From NCBI GenBank assembly GCA_018873245.2, contig JAEMBT020000009.1:7121288-7185287 (forward strand): 64,000 nt of DNA, in the 5' to 3' direction. The position numbers and the translations under genes are program-made. Source of the stretch: Archegozetes longisetosus (taxonomy: Eukaryota; Arthropoda; Arachnida; Sarcoptiformes; Trhypochthoniidae). Positions 21,416-34,559 of this stretch are shown one piece after another; position 1 is the first letter of the stretch; each line of letters starts with the position of its first letter. The notes beneath the pieces are model-generated. The model searched no databases and was not told the origin of the DNA. It was given only the letters and a program-made list of their open reading frames with translations.

Positions 21416-22740
21416 ATACTTCCAAATTTGGCTTCGTGCGACTACGTCAATGAGAAAACAAGCAGCCTGTTCTAGACAAAGTTAATTTTGTTCTTGATGA
21501 TCCCAAAGTTTCGTGATCCTTCCATTTGAAATGATTTCGCATCCGATTTCAATGCGAGCTGTGCTAATAGACAAGAATGAGAGTACAGATTACATATATG
21601 CGACTATGATTTTGAAGAAATATCTAGGTTCGGAGATAGGGGCGGAGTTCCGAAAAGTTCCGTAATTCGAGAAAATTCAAAGACTATAGAAAATTCCAGA
21701 ATTTTCTCTGAAATTCAGGAACATTCTACAACATTCTAGAATTCTTCCCTAGTATGTATATACAAAGTTTGGTGCTGATCTGCGACCGGTGTTATACTAA
21801 AGTATCCCTAATTACATCTTCTATAGAATTAAAAGATGATTTACATTCTTAAATTAAGAGTTATTGTTTCTATAGAGAATTTCACTTTAAAATTATATTT
21901 TAAATGCTTCAGTTCTATAACTATATAAATTAATATAATAAGTACCATAAATATATTGATTAAATACGGGAAACAAGGTTATTTCCATATACTAGCTCCT
22001 ACTCAATCTAGGATCGTCATATATACAGTAGTATACAGATACAAGGCCACTACCTAAATTAGTCCATGCTTACTTTGTAAAAGCAACTCCAAAGTAATCA
22101 TAAAAATTTTAAACTCTTTATTTGAAATTTTTATTTAATGGCACGACACACTTAATCTTTCATGTGAAATATTTGTGAAGTGTACCCAAAGTGATTTAAT
22201 AAAAGAAAAGTAGCACGATCATATTACTTAATAAACTTTTTAAAATTGAGCCTCTCATTATTTGTATGCGTTTTAAAGACACCTTTTGAAAGTCTAACTC
22301 AAATCTATCCCGACTCTTGTGGTGCATAATTCGTGAGAAATAGTGAGAAGGCAGCTATGAAAATATTCGAATTGGTGTGAAGCTCTCACTTTAAGCAAAA
22401 ATTTATATTCGTGATCAGAACCATAAAATTAGTTCATAAAGCATTTTTATCAAACTCTGAAATTTACACTTCGATACCTTTCCCTGTCAGTTTAATTGGA
22501 AACTGCTCAGTTTAATCAGTGAACGTAAGAAAAAATGAATGCATACGTAAGACTCCCTTTATGCTTTTAAATCTCTACCACTGTAACGTGCAAATAAACT
22601 GAAATTGGACCGAATCATTTTCTTATAGCAGTGTCATACGCTCTGAAAGAGATGTGTTTTTGAGTTTTGTTTTCCTAGGCTATAAATTTGGAGTAATTTT
22701 GATGCATTACCATAATTAGAACTCTGTGTTAATCCACTAT
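21416..22740. other. Intergenic, nothing recognised
   Basis: No supported gene. Around 21600-21760 there is a stretch of repeated GAAAATTC/GAATTTTC words, probably a decayed repeat. Confidence 0.4.
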
Positions 22741-24540
22741 TAATACCTGAGTTTTGAATCAACATATAGTTTAAAGCTTAGATTCAGTACAAACGATGTA
22801 TTTTAATAGAGATTTTAATCGGGCTCTCACATCAAAAACTCATTTCTACGAATATTCATAAAAGCTTACTATGAAATTGTGGATTAACAGAACTGTTTGA
22901 TGAAGCATCAAGCGAGACAAAAGTTATCGAGACAGAGTTTACTAAGCATTTATCTTATAAATCTTATGTACATTTGTCTCACTTGAATATGACCTGAGAA
23001 AATGAGTGCAAAGGCTAAGGTTATATATATTCGTGAATTTCGCTTAATGAAGAATCATTTTATACCCATTATGCCCAGAAAGTCACCTTTTATTCGTATT
23101 TATATTCCTTTATTTATTGTTTTATTTAACACGAGCTATACTAATTTTTAAAAGTTTAAGACATTCCTGATTCCATATTATTTCAATGAACTATATATTA
23201 AATAAATATAAAGCGAAAATCCTAAATAACTTTGTTATTGAAATAAAATAATCTAAATTGAATAAAGTACTAATAAAGTATTAAAATAAGGACTGCTAAT
23301 AACTTTTATGTATGTAAAGTAGGAATAATGATAATCAATAATCGTTTAGGAAAGCTATTAAATGGAGATCAAAACAATTGTCATTTTCTGTCTTAAAAGA
23401 AGATGTATCGAAAATTTTGTCTTAGGTTTCATAGAAATAGAAGCTAATTATTACAGACACAATCAAAAGACGATATAACGAAATGACTTTCAGGTAATTT
23501 ACTTTTGTTCAACCGAATGTATCTCGTAAATAGTTATTGATTTTATAACAAAAAAATCAAGAAAAATGATGTGAATATTATTTATGTCTGATGTCGAGAT
23601 AAAAACAGGTAATTAACAAAATATCTATATCTGAAAGTTAAGAAAAACACATCTTCTCTAATGATAGTGTGATATTAATAAAAGTTTCTCTATCAATTTT
23701 GATTTTAACTTTAATAGAACACTGAATACACTAAGTTATGTACCGTCGACAGATAAAAGTTATGTATTTGTCATCACTAAAAAAAGATGCAGAAGAGTTG
23801 ATAAACCTAAGGGCTCAACAACTCATTTAGATCTGTATTAAGTTTAGTGATATTAATCAATAAATGAATACTTAAAAAATTAGTTTGCAACTCTGATAAA
23901 ATAGACTTTGACTCATCTTTGTAGTTGAGTCAATGCCACATCTGTTACAAGAAGTGATAGCTCGAGAGAGCGGTCCGACCCATCATTAAAATTATTTAAA
24001 TTGAATCACAGTTGACTGTTGAACTATTTTGATTGAAATAGTTTGATATATCTTATCAGTAACTTTCACTCTATAACTTATGAATATCGAGTAAGCTGAC
24101 TTCAGCTACGAATCACATTACTCATATTATGTTTTTTAATTACTGAGTAATACTATAATTTGACGCTATAAGCTTGTAGTTTCGATTTCTGTCTCGTCCC
24201 TCTTATCTCATCCAAACGCATCAGAGATTAATCCGGGATCTATGCATAACTTTTTTCGACCGACTGTACAACTAAATAACTCATCTATTATTATTATTAT
24301 TATATAAAGATAACTTAGAGTTGAACGAACTAAGACTGTACTAAAGTTAGCTTATTGTTAGTTCTTATATACTTTCTTTATGTGGGATTATGTACAAAAA
24401 AAGGTTCAAACTATTATTAGTTTTACAAAAATAATCGAGAACTTATGATTACTAGTATATGTACTTATACAGTATAAGTTCAAGACTTTTGCAAGCTATG
24501 ACTGTCTCAATAGTAATAGTAGCTTTAAAGAGCATATAAG
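22740..24540. repeat. 5' flank of the duplicated Gr-like unit (copy B)
   Basis: Similar to 6697-7800 and 41845-42950. It contains an insertion of unrelated sequence about 23640-24480 and a short (ATT)n run at 24286-24303. Confidence 0.6.
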
Positions 24541-24550
24541 AATAAATCTC

Positions 24551-26408
24551 ATGTTTATTCAAGTATTCTTAGATTTTCAAAAATCTATAAATTCTTTCAT
24601 CGAAAAGAGTAACAATAATTCATTGTTCATAAAATTGCTTTTATGGTATCACCGAATATTTGGGATAGCATTCGGTGGTTTATCCATCGCCACAACTGGA
24701 GAGTTGATGGTCAGCAAGAGTTTAGAAATACTTGGCTGGATATCTACAGTTCTAATAATATTTATCAATATTCTTGTAATATTCTAGGTTTTGGAAGGCT
24801 ATTCATATGTAAATCACGTATACAATTCTGGATTTAACACAATTTATTACTTAATATTTCGATCGTATCTTTCCATAATATTCATCATTATCAGTTTAAG
24901 TTATTATCAATTGAGAGCTCGTAATCTATTCAAAACATTGCTTAGTTGTCCAATTAAGTGTTTCAGAAATAAAGTAATAATTTACACATCCTTTGTAATG
25001 GCCATAATCTTTCAAGTATTGAGCCTTTACTTTGGATTGAGTTCCTCTCACAAATTTTATAGTTTTTAATATGTAGTGATTATCAGTTAAGTCTAGTCTA
25101 CTGTTCTAGAGCTGGGCATAAAAGACCTGAGGTCTTTTGAGGTTTAGGTCCGGATCCTGGTTCTTAATATCAGTTAAGGTCCAGGCTCGAGTCCTAATAA
25201 AATGGCTTAGGTCCAGTCCTGATCTTTAGAAAGACCTCTGAGTGAAGACCTCTTGAAATACTAATATTAATGGTTGAAATGAATGTTTGCATCGCAATAC
25301 TTGCACTTAAATTTTTTACTTCTCATATATTTATAAAGTGCTCCTATCTTATAAAACGAACACACTACTTTATTTAGAACATTCTCACTTATATCTGAGT
25401 CTAGTATGATAAAAGCCGGACTCATTTTAATTAAGATTTGAATTAAAATCTAAATTGAGTTAGCATTCAATAAACGCAACAGAAAATGACCTCATTTATT
25501 ACATTATATGAGCGAAATAATTCATAGAAACTATTGTTCATAGAAAATTTGATACTTTTTATTTAAATAAACAAAATACAGTTGAGGTCTTTCAGAAAGA
25601 TCTCCAGGACCTGGATCTGCTCAGCACTATACTGTTCATATAAAAACAGCCTTGTCTTTGGTAACTTGGGGTAAAAATATTTATTTATCAAAACTTTGTT
25701 CATTTCTAACTAAATTTCAGTATTGATTACTTTGATTTCTAACTAACTTACTTTTAGCTATTTCTCTATCAATGAGTGAACATTTATAGAAATTGATTCA
25801 ACAATTGAAACAATCCAATTCAAATCATACTCAATATTCAAGTTTACAAATAATTCGTAACACAATAAATTCATACTTCAAAGCCAGAAACTCTTTCAAA
25901 GATTTGGACAAATCTCTTTCTTGGATTAGCTTTTTTGATTCGATAACAACTATTACTGACCTGATGCTAGAAATTTATGCCTGTATTATAGGTATAGAAA
26001 CATCAATTTATAAAGTAATATTGAAGTTTTATATTTTGTATTCAATCCTAAATATCATAAAACTTATCACCAATTGTTTAATACATGAAATGGTTTATGA
26101 GGAGAGTAAAAATTTTGATTTGTGTTTTGATGAACTGGATTTCAATGCAATGAATTTGGATGAAAAAAGGTTCTAGTGGAGTATAATATTTGAAGACACG
26201 ATCTAATGATTCAAGGTTTTGAATCGCTATATTCGAGACATTACCTTTCGAAAGGAAGGTTCTGTTATCAGTATGTTTTAACTTTTATTTTTATACATTT
26301 CGAAATTCGGATCCAGCTTCTGAGTATTGATTGATCATTTAAATTCAGGTTTTCTATTTTATTCACAATTATTCTATAACATTGGCTCAAACTGAAAAAC
26401 GCGAGTAG
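24551..26408 (+). pseudogene. Gustatory-receptor-like gene, copy B, dead
   Basis: It aligns with copies A and H over all three exons. The original start codon is changed (ATG to AAG near 24604); an in-frame ATG remains upstream at 24551. There are stop codons at 24786 (TAG in place of TCG) and near 25068, and a TAG in the first part of exon 2 (CATTTATAG for CATTTGCAG). A 523-bp hAT-like element splits the end of exon 1 (25107-25629). After it exon 1 ends at the usual TTGG|GTAAAA donor. Exon 2 is at 25759-26270 and the last exon at 26349-26408 (HNYSITLAQTEK). Exon 2 remains very close to copy A, so the gene died recently or was partly overwritten by conversion. Confidence 0.72.
25107..25629. 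mobile_element. Non-autonomous hAT-like element with 8-bp target duplication
   Basis: The direct repeat TACTGTTC flanks both ends (25099-25106 and 25630-25637), the 8-bp duplication of hAT transposons. Ends are inverted: TAGAGCTGGGCA left and TAGTGCTGAGCA right (reverse complement), 10 of 12 identical and like other hAT ends. Copies A and H, which lack it, show the empty site. The interior has repeated AGGTCT/AGACCT words and no transposase. Confidence 0.85.
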
Positions 26409-26491
26409 ATTAAATCAACTTTCCTATAATTACTTTCAGTTTCGCATTTCAATTAGTATTTGGTAATATTTCAAATATTGTTACTCTAATA

Positions 26492-27487
26492 CAGTCATTA
26501 TTTGAAAGGACTGTAATTGACAAAACTCCGGTCTCGGTTTTTTAGTATTCTATGCCTCTAAATATAATTCAATTTGAATAAAGATTTTCTTGAAGAGACT
26601 ATAGGTTGAGGAAAACTTCTTCACGAAGTGGCGTACTTCGCCTCCCATGGGTCTGTCCACACATAACATTAATTCGTACAGAAGTAACTAATGAACTTTT
26701 TTCAATTCTGATGAATGGAATCCAAACTGCTTAAAAAATAGTTGGATACGCGTATTTTTGTTTGACTAAACACCTCTCAACTTCAGAGCTATAGCACATT
26801 AAACTCAAAAAATTGAATTCCTAGTTGAGCAAAACTTTCCGAATAAGAGCACAAATATCTTGATATTGGAATCAAATTAAAGCTCTTAAAAAGTTCTTTC
26901 TAGAAATTATTTACTCAAATATTTACAGTCAAGTTCATTTTATATATAGCATAAATTTTGTTTTACCTTTTGACTTCGCTCATTGTTTTGATTTCAACAC
27001 AACTTATCTAAAGTCTTTTTAATAATTTCATAATTGAATTAATAGTTATTTAATTGAAAAATTCTTATCATTTTAATATCTGATCAGATGATTTTTAAAA
27101 AGAACTTTTTAAGAGCTTTAATTTGATTCCAATATCAAGATATTTGTGCTCTTATTCGGAAAGTTTTGCTCAACTAGAAATTCAATTTTTTGAGTTTAAT
27201 GTGCTATAGCTCTGAAGTTGAGAGGTGTTTAGTCAAACAAAAATACGCGTATCCAACTATTTTTTAAGCAGTTTTGATTCCATTCATCAGAATTGAAAAA
27301 AGTTCATTAGTTACTTCTGTACGAATTAATGTTATGTGTGGACAGACCCATGGGAGGCGAAGTACGCCACTTTGTGAAGAAGTTTTCCTCAACCTATAGT
27401 CTCTCCAAGGAAATCTTCATTAAAATTGAATCACATTTGGAGGTATAGAATACACAAAAACCGAGCCACGAGTTTTGTCAATGACTG
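26492..27487. mobile_element. Fold-back Tc1-type element with inverted arms of about 400 bp
   Basis: The arms (about 26492-26910 and 27080-27487) are near-perfect reverse complements, for example GTTGGATACGCGTATTTTTG. The ends read CAGTCATT and are flanked by TA (26490-26491, 27488-27489). The left end carries a 16-bp interruption between CAGTCATT and ATTGACAAAACTC. The spacer of about 170 bp is non-coding. It is probably moved by a Tc1-like transposase in trans. Confidence 0.85.
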
Positions 27488-27489
27488 TA

Positions 27490-28150
27490 CATTAGAAAAG
27501 CAAATATTGCTATATAACAGTAAACAATTCCATTATTTCTGTTTTATATAATATATTATTTGCCATGCATTTGTTAATTTTTTCGATAGATAAGTGTGGC
27601 TTACTCTTAACTTATGTTCTATATCGTCAAATATTGATGGCTTAATCATTTCAATTGATCATATAATTCAAGTTTATAAAAGTTACTTGTTTTCCTATTG
27701 TTTATTTTCATGACGTATGAATATTAGTGCAGAGAAAGGGTATCACATTCAAAATCATAAAATATAGCAAAACGCGTGAGAAGATTTGCTTTATTGTTAT
27801 TGAGAGCATGAATACTGTTTCAAAAATTAACCACTAACTTTACAAATGTTAACATGCATTAAATTTATATAGTGTAATTAAATTGATTTTGAACTACCTT
27901 TTGAATGAAAAATTAATAAACACTATAAACTGAGCTAAACTGTTTCTCCACACTATTATTCATCCAATAATTTCATTAAATAAGTCAACAATGATAACGA
28001 TAATATTATGTAATATATTATATAATATCGACCATGTATATACTCTACACTCACTAATCAAAAGCAAACTAACGACGTGAAAAGTTATTCTGTGAGAAAT
28101 ATTCGTGTATAACAGTCCACATTTCAAAATAGACTTTCAGACTGTTCTAA
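27490..28150. other. 5' region of Gr-like copy C, no other feature
   Basis: AT-rich, no repeat or ORF recognised. It differs from the flanks of A, B and H, so copy C belongs to another subfamily. Confidence 0.4.
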
Positions 28151-28152
28151 AC

Positions 28153-29435
28153 ATGAATTCGAACAAGGTTTTCAGTCAAAAAATTTCAATAGTTATATTA
28201 GTTCTGATCTGGTATTTTCGGTTTTTTGGTATAACTTTTGGTGGTCTTGTAGTCAAAAGTGGAGAATGTATTGTTAATAAGAATCTGAAAATTATTGGTA
28301 ACATTTTGACAGTAGTCATGATAATAACATTCATTGTAATGTCGCTGATCGTCATTGATTCCAATACCACTGATCAGTTATATTTTACTGGTTTCATAGT
28401 TGTTTACTACTTACTTAAAATTTGCAAATTTATCAGAGATGTTTTGGTGTTAATCTATTTATTTTACTATCAATTCAAAGGTTTTAATTTAGTCAAAATG
28501 TTGATCGAATACCAGGTTAGAACAACTAAGCTTAAAATTTTGCTTTTGATGTGTCTCATAACTCACATAACGATATTGGGAGTGCTTGGGTTTATATTTT
28601 TAACTGCTTTCAAAGTTAATATCGCTTATATGAATGGAAAGTTCGCAGCATTCTTAGGAATCTATCATTCAATTATTATTTCAGCTTTTCATTTCATCAC
28701 ATGGGGTAAAAATTATTAATATGTCAATAATTGGTCAATTTCAATCTTTAGAAATAGAAAATTTGATTATTGTACTTTTGCTCAATTAACTTATTTATGA
28801 TTATTAGCTATATCTCTATCAATGGTTGAATACTTGCAAAATTTGGGAAAAGAGTTACTTATGATCGACAAAATAGATTTATTGAACAGAAGATCAAATC
28901 CAATTAAAAGCATGAGAAAATCTTTCACAACTACACGAAATTCATTATTAAAACTGGATAAATCTTTAAATTTACTTCATTTTGTCGATTCGATATCAAC
29001 TATATTAGCAATTATGCTGCACATATACATGACTTGTATTGGAATGAGAGATTCAATCATTAATTCTATGTCTCACGCATTCTTATTCATAACATTAATG
29101 TGCGTTTGCAAAATAATAACGAGTTGTTTAATACATGGAAAAGTATATGAAGAAATCGAAAAGTTGATGTTAACTTTTGACGAAATTGATATTTGTGGTG
29201 ATCGTATGGATGAGAATATGTTCAGAGAAATGTTTTATTTCAAGTCTCAATTGTCTGAATCAAAATTTGGTTTTACAATTGCGGGTCTGGTGCCATTCAA
29301 AAAATCACACTTTTATCGGTATTAAATATCATATTAAAAAGATTATTGAATTTTCAAATATATAATTTTTTCCTATAGATATTCTGTTTTATCCTCAACT
29401 ACACCGTTATATTAATACAAAATGAAAGAACTTAA
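28153..29435 (+). CDS. Gustatory-receptor-like protein, copy C
   Basis: Exon 1 (28153-28705) begins MNSNKVFSQKISIVILVLIW and has open membrane-rich sequence including RFFGITFGGL. I chose the ATG at 28153; no ATG lies further upstream in frame. A 102-bp phase-1 intron (28706-28807) leads to exon 2 (28808-29318), with SCLIHGKVYEE and FDEIDICGDRMDE. The last exon (29379-29435) reads ILNYTVILIQNE, matching the TYhhhhhQ tail of gustatory receptors. Exons 1 and 2 are open. The donor after exon 2 (TATCG|GTATTA) is in phase 2, whereas the tail exon needs phase 0. Copy E has four more bases (GTTT) at this point, so copy C may have lost 4 bp and its proper tail. It is otherwise the best-preserved receptor here. 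Confidence 0.6.
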
Positions 29436-29439
29436 AACT

Positions 29440-30185
29440 ATCGACGAACAATTGATCAGTATTTTGTTTTTAAAAAATACGTTACTCTCTATTATCGAGA
29501 CAATACCATTAAAATAAGTTACGTCTACAATAAGTGCTGTTATAACAGCACATAAGCCTCACTTATTTCAGCCTTTGATAAACTAATGCTAAAGCCCTAA
29601 CTTGTATTAAAGATTGTTAAAACTTTCAAACTTATTGTTTCATATCGTCCCAAAAATAATATGATCATAGTTTCTGTATAGTAAAAATCGATTTTGTTAA
29701 TATAAATAATAAAATGGTGTGTCAAAATTAGTATAAGCAAATTTAACCATATAAATAGAATAAATGAAAAGAGCTAATAGTTATATCAAATTCTTAGTAT
29801 CTTAAATTTCCTCCACCTTTACTTGGTCTGATCTTGTTTATTGGTTAGACATTTTGGAATTGATTTCGCAAGATGAAAATATTTTTAATTTAAGGGATTT
29901 TAATGTTTAAATTTCTTAATCGCGTCCTTTAACTCGACTTTCCAACTTTGAGCTTGAACTTGGTCTGCACTTATAGTGAAAAGTTTGAACTTCAAGCATG
30001 AGCTGATTTTTAGTTGGTATCGTAGAGAAGCGCAAATTTAGCTTGAGTTCGGACCTAGCTTATGTTCAATTACTAACACTAGTAATAATAAATAATTATT
30101 GTAAATCAATTGTAAGCAAAAGAAAATTTTATGCAATCGCTTTGAAATTACTATGAAACTCTTTCCATAAAATTTTTTTTATAAA
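29440..30185. other. Intergenic, nothing recognised
   Basis: No supported gene. GAGCTTGAACTTGG-like words near 29950-30070 suggest a decayed inverted repeat. Confidence 0.35.
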
Positions 30186-30189
30186 ACTG

Positions 30190-30580
30190 AACAAATCTTC
30201 GGACAAATCTTTGTCTTGGATTAACTGTTTTGATTTGATAACAACTATAAGTAACCTGATGCTAGGAGTCAATGACTTCACTAGAAGTGTTATGACACTA
30301 GTTTTCAAGGCATCGTTGGGTTACATATTCTTCACTCAACGATAAGTGTAATAAAACTCGTCACCGATTCACTCATAAATCAAATATTAATAGTTTATGA
30401 AAATAGCACGTAGTTTAACTTATGTCTTGATTAACCAGGTCACAGTTTTAAGAATTCTGATGAAGACAATTTTTAAAAGGATCTATACTTCAAGAGTAAA
30501 ACATAATTATATTTATGGGTTTTTTATCTTAGGAATTGTTCCTTTCAGCAAATTCTGTTATGTGAATAGATCTCTGTGTA
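30190..30580 (+). pseudogene. Gr-like exon 2 relic, copy D
   Basis: TCTTTGTCTTGGATTAACTG at 30207 and the following GATAACAACTATAAGTAACC align with exon 2 of copy A. A later stretch matches the ATCACCAATTGTTTAATACA region, and the end matches the GGAATTGTTCCTTTC region. Stops and indels break it, and no exon 1 precedes it. Confidence 0.55.
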
Positions 30581-30897
30581 ATTTAGGTGTTTTCAAGTAT
30601 TCCCCGAATTGCAAAAAGTTTGTTTATATGGTTTTTTCTATCACTGTATATAATAGAAATTGATTCCTAAATAAAGATAAAAAATATTCATTTATTTCAA
30701 GTGTCATCAAATCAAGTTTGTCATAAGTTTTACAGTTCTAATAAAATGGATAAACAAAATGAGTTTATTAGAGATACCAAAATTATTAAAATATCACTTA
30801 TATGAGCCATACGGCTAATATATTTACTTTATTATTCATTCACAAAGTAATTGGTCTTTTTGATTAGGTCAACAATACTTCGATTAGAAAATGAAGT

Positions 30898-31587
30898 TTG
30901 TATACAATCATAAAACTAGATGAAAGCCAAAATGAATATCTCAACCACATTCTGTGTCTTTATTCCGAGAAGAGCTGCCAAACTATACAACTATGGAGAA
31001 AAAGGTTCAAAACTTTGCTTTCAATGTGCATTCAAATAAGGTTATTAAGCAAAAGTACCTCTTATAGTAGCAATACTTATTTGGCTTCTCGTGATGAAGT
31101 CTTGAAATTGGATCAATCGTTATATTTGACTCACTTCATGGATTCAATAGTAACCATAACAACAATAATGCTACTCATTTATATGACTGCTATAGGAATG
31201 AAAGATCCAATAATTAGACCCTTTTCTTCAGCACTTGTGTTCGCAACTGTTATGAACGTAAGTAAACTGATTACGAGCTGTTTAATACACGGTATGGTAT
31301 ATGAACAAAACGAAAAACTATTCTTAACTTTTGACGAATTGGATGTTTGTTTGCAACGTATGGATGAGAACCTGTTCAGAGAAGTGTTTTATTTCAAGTC
31401 TCGGATGTCTGAATCAAAGTTTGGTTTTACAATCTCTGGTTTGGTTTCATTTAAAAGATTACACTCTTATCGGTTTGTATTAAAATTTCAATATTAGAAG
31501 GTTTTATTCATTTTTAGGATTTTTTCATAGATTTTCTGCTTTATTCTGAATTATACGATTATATTAGTACAAAGTGGAAAAATTTGA
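30898..31587 (+). pseudogene. Gr-like gene, copy E, 3' half only
   Basis: An open exon-2-like frame runs to 31476 and includes LDQSLYLTHFMDS, SCLIHGMVYEQ and FDELDVCLQRMDENLFREV. A GTATTA donor, a 54-bp intron (31477-31530) and a TTTTTCATAG acceptor lead in phase 0 to the last exon (31531-31587), ILNYTIILVQSGK. This half looks intact. No exon 1 with the LLLWYYRIFG start lies upstream; copy D relics fill that space. It could use a distant or diverged first exon, but more likely is a truncated gene. It is closest to copy C. Confidence 0.55.
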
Positions 31588-33215
31588 GATATTCGAAGAA
31601 TATAAGAAATAAGAACTCATTTCTGAAAATATTTTCGTTTTAATCTGTAAGCAAATTTGTATTATTTTCTTTCGCTTTAAACAAATTTGAATTCAGTTGA
31701 TGTTTGATTCAAATTAAACACTTATACAAAATATAAATACAACTTTAATCCAATCGTAATAATTTTCATGAATAATATTTTATGTTTCAAGCATTATGTT
31801 AATGACTTAATGAAAATGTATTAACTCGTTATAATGTATCAAATACAGTCCCGGACATACGTATAAGACCACTCGAAAAAATTGAATAACTCGAGAACGA
31901 ATTCAGTGATTTTAATGAAATTTTGAATATAATATTTTTAATCCTCAATTAAATTCCATACTTAATTTCGTTAAGATATCTCAATCCGTTCCCGAGATAT
32001 GGCCTAAAGTCCATTTTTGAGATGGAAATTCGTTTAAGACCAGTTGTAATTTTATCAAATTAATTACAATTAAGAACTGCTACGACCAGATTTTTTGATC
32101 AAAAGTATGAAAACACTCTATGGCGAACTAATGATGAGATTTTCGAGAGTTTAAAACTTGATTGGCTGCTGACATACGCAAATTTTGGTTCCCTACTCCC
32201 GACAGCTATAATTAGTGGCCATCTGAAGAACTAGGCGAACCAGAACTACCCGAAGGTGCTTAATTGGGTCAAAGTTCAATATCCGTGGCTCCTTCAATAT
32301 TGATCGCTGGGCATGATTGAGATGTTTGCAGGAATATTCGAACTTAGACTTGGTTTGTCATTTGCTCGAATTATTTCCGAAATTTCAGCCTGCAATCAGC
32401 ACCATATGATAAGCAATTTCTTTGAAATAATAAATTCTGCTCAAAATAAATGCCTCTAGTTTTTTAGTGATTTCTAATACTGAAACATCACACTGAATAC
32501 ATATTAATTTGAGCGGCATTTATTTTGAGCAGAGAAAGTTTATAAGAAATTTAGCGATGGTCACCAGAATCATATGGTTATTTTGAGTTCTCGAAGATGA
32601 GTTTCGAATATAATTCGAGCAAAATCGAGACCAGAATTCAAATTTAGTAATCTAAAATTCAGAATATTCTATTACTAAGGCTGTCTAGAGCAGTTCTCGT
32701 GCCCAGCGATCAACTATTTGAAGGAGCTAGCACGGATATTGAACTTGACCCGGGTCACCCTTTGAAAAATTTTGTTTCTTATTACACTGATCTCGATCTG
32801 GTCAACCTGCTTCAAGACCATGTATATTTGACACATCAATTGATTGTTTATTGTTGAAAATTAGCCAATTTTTGAAACTATTTAAAGATATTTTCAATGA
32901 ATACGTGTTTACCTCAACAGATTAGAGCATTTAATTGAAAACTTTTGGCAATCTTCAGATCAAAAACCTGGTTATTGCACTGTTTCTATTATAAATTCTC
33001 TAAATTCTCAGGAAACGTTGAATTCGATTGGATTTCTTCCAATTTTTGAAAAACCATAATCTTGATCATTAGTAATTTTGGCTGGTAGATTGTGAACTGA
33101 AAGCTTTGAAAACTATTTTAGTTTTATCTTATTTCGATACAATATGTGGAAATGTGAAAGTCGAGAGTAACTAAAATTATATAGTTGAAAATAAAACAAT
33201 TGAAATTTTAAACAC
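31588..33215. other. Repeat-rich interval replacing the 5' half of copy F
   Basis: It contains a Tc1-type end starting CAGTCCCGGACATACGTATA at 31856 (preceded by TA), two inverted-repeat elements (32267-32751 and 32437-32532) and no ORF. Confidence 0.5.
32267..32751. mobile_element. Inverted-repeat element, about 50-bp arms, with a nested smaller one
   Basis: The arm 32267-32315 (GGGTCAAAGTTCAATATCCG ... ATCGCTGGGCA) pairs with 32700-32751. Inside, CTGCTCAAAATAAATGCC (32437-32454) pairs with GGCATTTATTTTGAGCAG (32515-32532), a 96-bp mini-element. Neither has coding potential. Confidence 0.6.
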
Positions 33216-33220
33216 TCAAT

Positions 33221-34553
33221 AATTTGCACATCTTTTATAGTGGCCATAACCTTTCAAGTATTGAACCTTTACTTCGTATTGAGTTCCTCTGGCAATTATT
33301 ATAGTTCCAAATATATCGTGACTCTCAGTTTATGGCTAGTATATTATTCCATATCAAAAACAGCTTTGTCTTTGGTAACTTGGGGTAAAAATATTCATTT
33401 ATCAATATTTTATCCATTTTAAACTAGATTTAAGTATTGATTACTTCGATTTCTGACTAACTTATTTTTAGTTATTTCTCTATCAATGTGTGAACATTTA
33501 CAGCAATTGATTCAACAATTGAAACAATCAAATACAAGTCTTTCTCAATATTCAAGTCTACAAATAATTCGTAACACAATAAATTCATACTTCAAAGCCA
33601 GAAACTCTCAAAGATTTGGATGAATCTCTGTCTTGGATTAGCTTTTTTGATTCGATAACAACTATAAATGACATCATGCTAGAGATTTGTTTTATTATTG
33701 GTATAGAAATACCAATTCTTAGATAACTATTGAAGTCTTATATTCTGTACTCAATGTTAAATATAAAACTTAATACCAATTGTTTAATACATGAAATGGT
33801 TTATGAGAGTAAAAATTTTGATTTGTGTTTTGATGAATTGGATTTAAATGTAATGAATTTGGATGAAAACAGTTTTAGAGAAGTGTTATATTTGAAAACA
33901 CGATTTAATTATACAATGTTTGGATTCACTATATTCGAAACAATAGCATTCAGAAAGAAGACTTTGTTATCAGTATGTTTTAACATTTGAAAACTTGTCT
34001 CAAAGTACGAAAATAAAAAATATTCTAAAGGACTCAAAAGATTTCAATCATAACTGAACTTAATTTTGAACTATTGCTAAAACATAGCTTTGTCTTTTCA
34101 AACTTTTAAAGACATCTCTTAGTTTCGATTCAGGATTTAGATTAAAGCAGATAAACGTACTGCGTGAAATATGAAAATAAATCAGAATAGATAAATTTAT
34201 AATAATGAGTTAAAAATCAACTAAAGACGCTTCAATAAAAATAGCTATTCTAAAAGGGAAATGCTTTTAACAAAGGATTAACTTGCATTGTATTAGAAAA
34301 ATGTTTGAACTATTAGATATAATTACGAAATTAGGAGTCTTAAGTTTGAAAACGAAACTCTTGTGTGACTCATTCACTTTATATTAAAGTTCATCTTATT
34401 CTCTTTTAAACAAAACGTTTTTGTTTTCGTACTTGTATGAGTCAAGTATTTATTTCTGTTTTGATCTAATCTCGATTTATTATTCAATTCCAGATTTTCT
34501 GCTTTATTCTCTATTATTCTATAATATTGGCTCAAACTGGAAAACTTAAGTGA
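33221..34553 (+). pseudogene. Gr-like gene, copy F, 5'-truncated and broken
   Basis: Only the last third of exon 1 remains (33221-33384, from the TGGCCATAACCTTTCAAG region to the TTGG|GTAAAA donor). Exon 2 (33472-33972) has several 3-bp losses and an in-frame TAA at about 33725, where copy A encodes YKVILKF. The last exon (34494-34553) reads ILYYSIILAQTGKLK. Downstream DNA to 35270 is paralogous to that of copy H. Confidence 0.7.
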
Positions 34554-34559
34554 ATAAAA

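Noticed and set aside
24643-24837. ORF overlapping copy B in another frame
   Set aside because: It is a frame shadow of the receptor exon.
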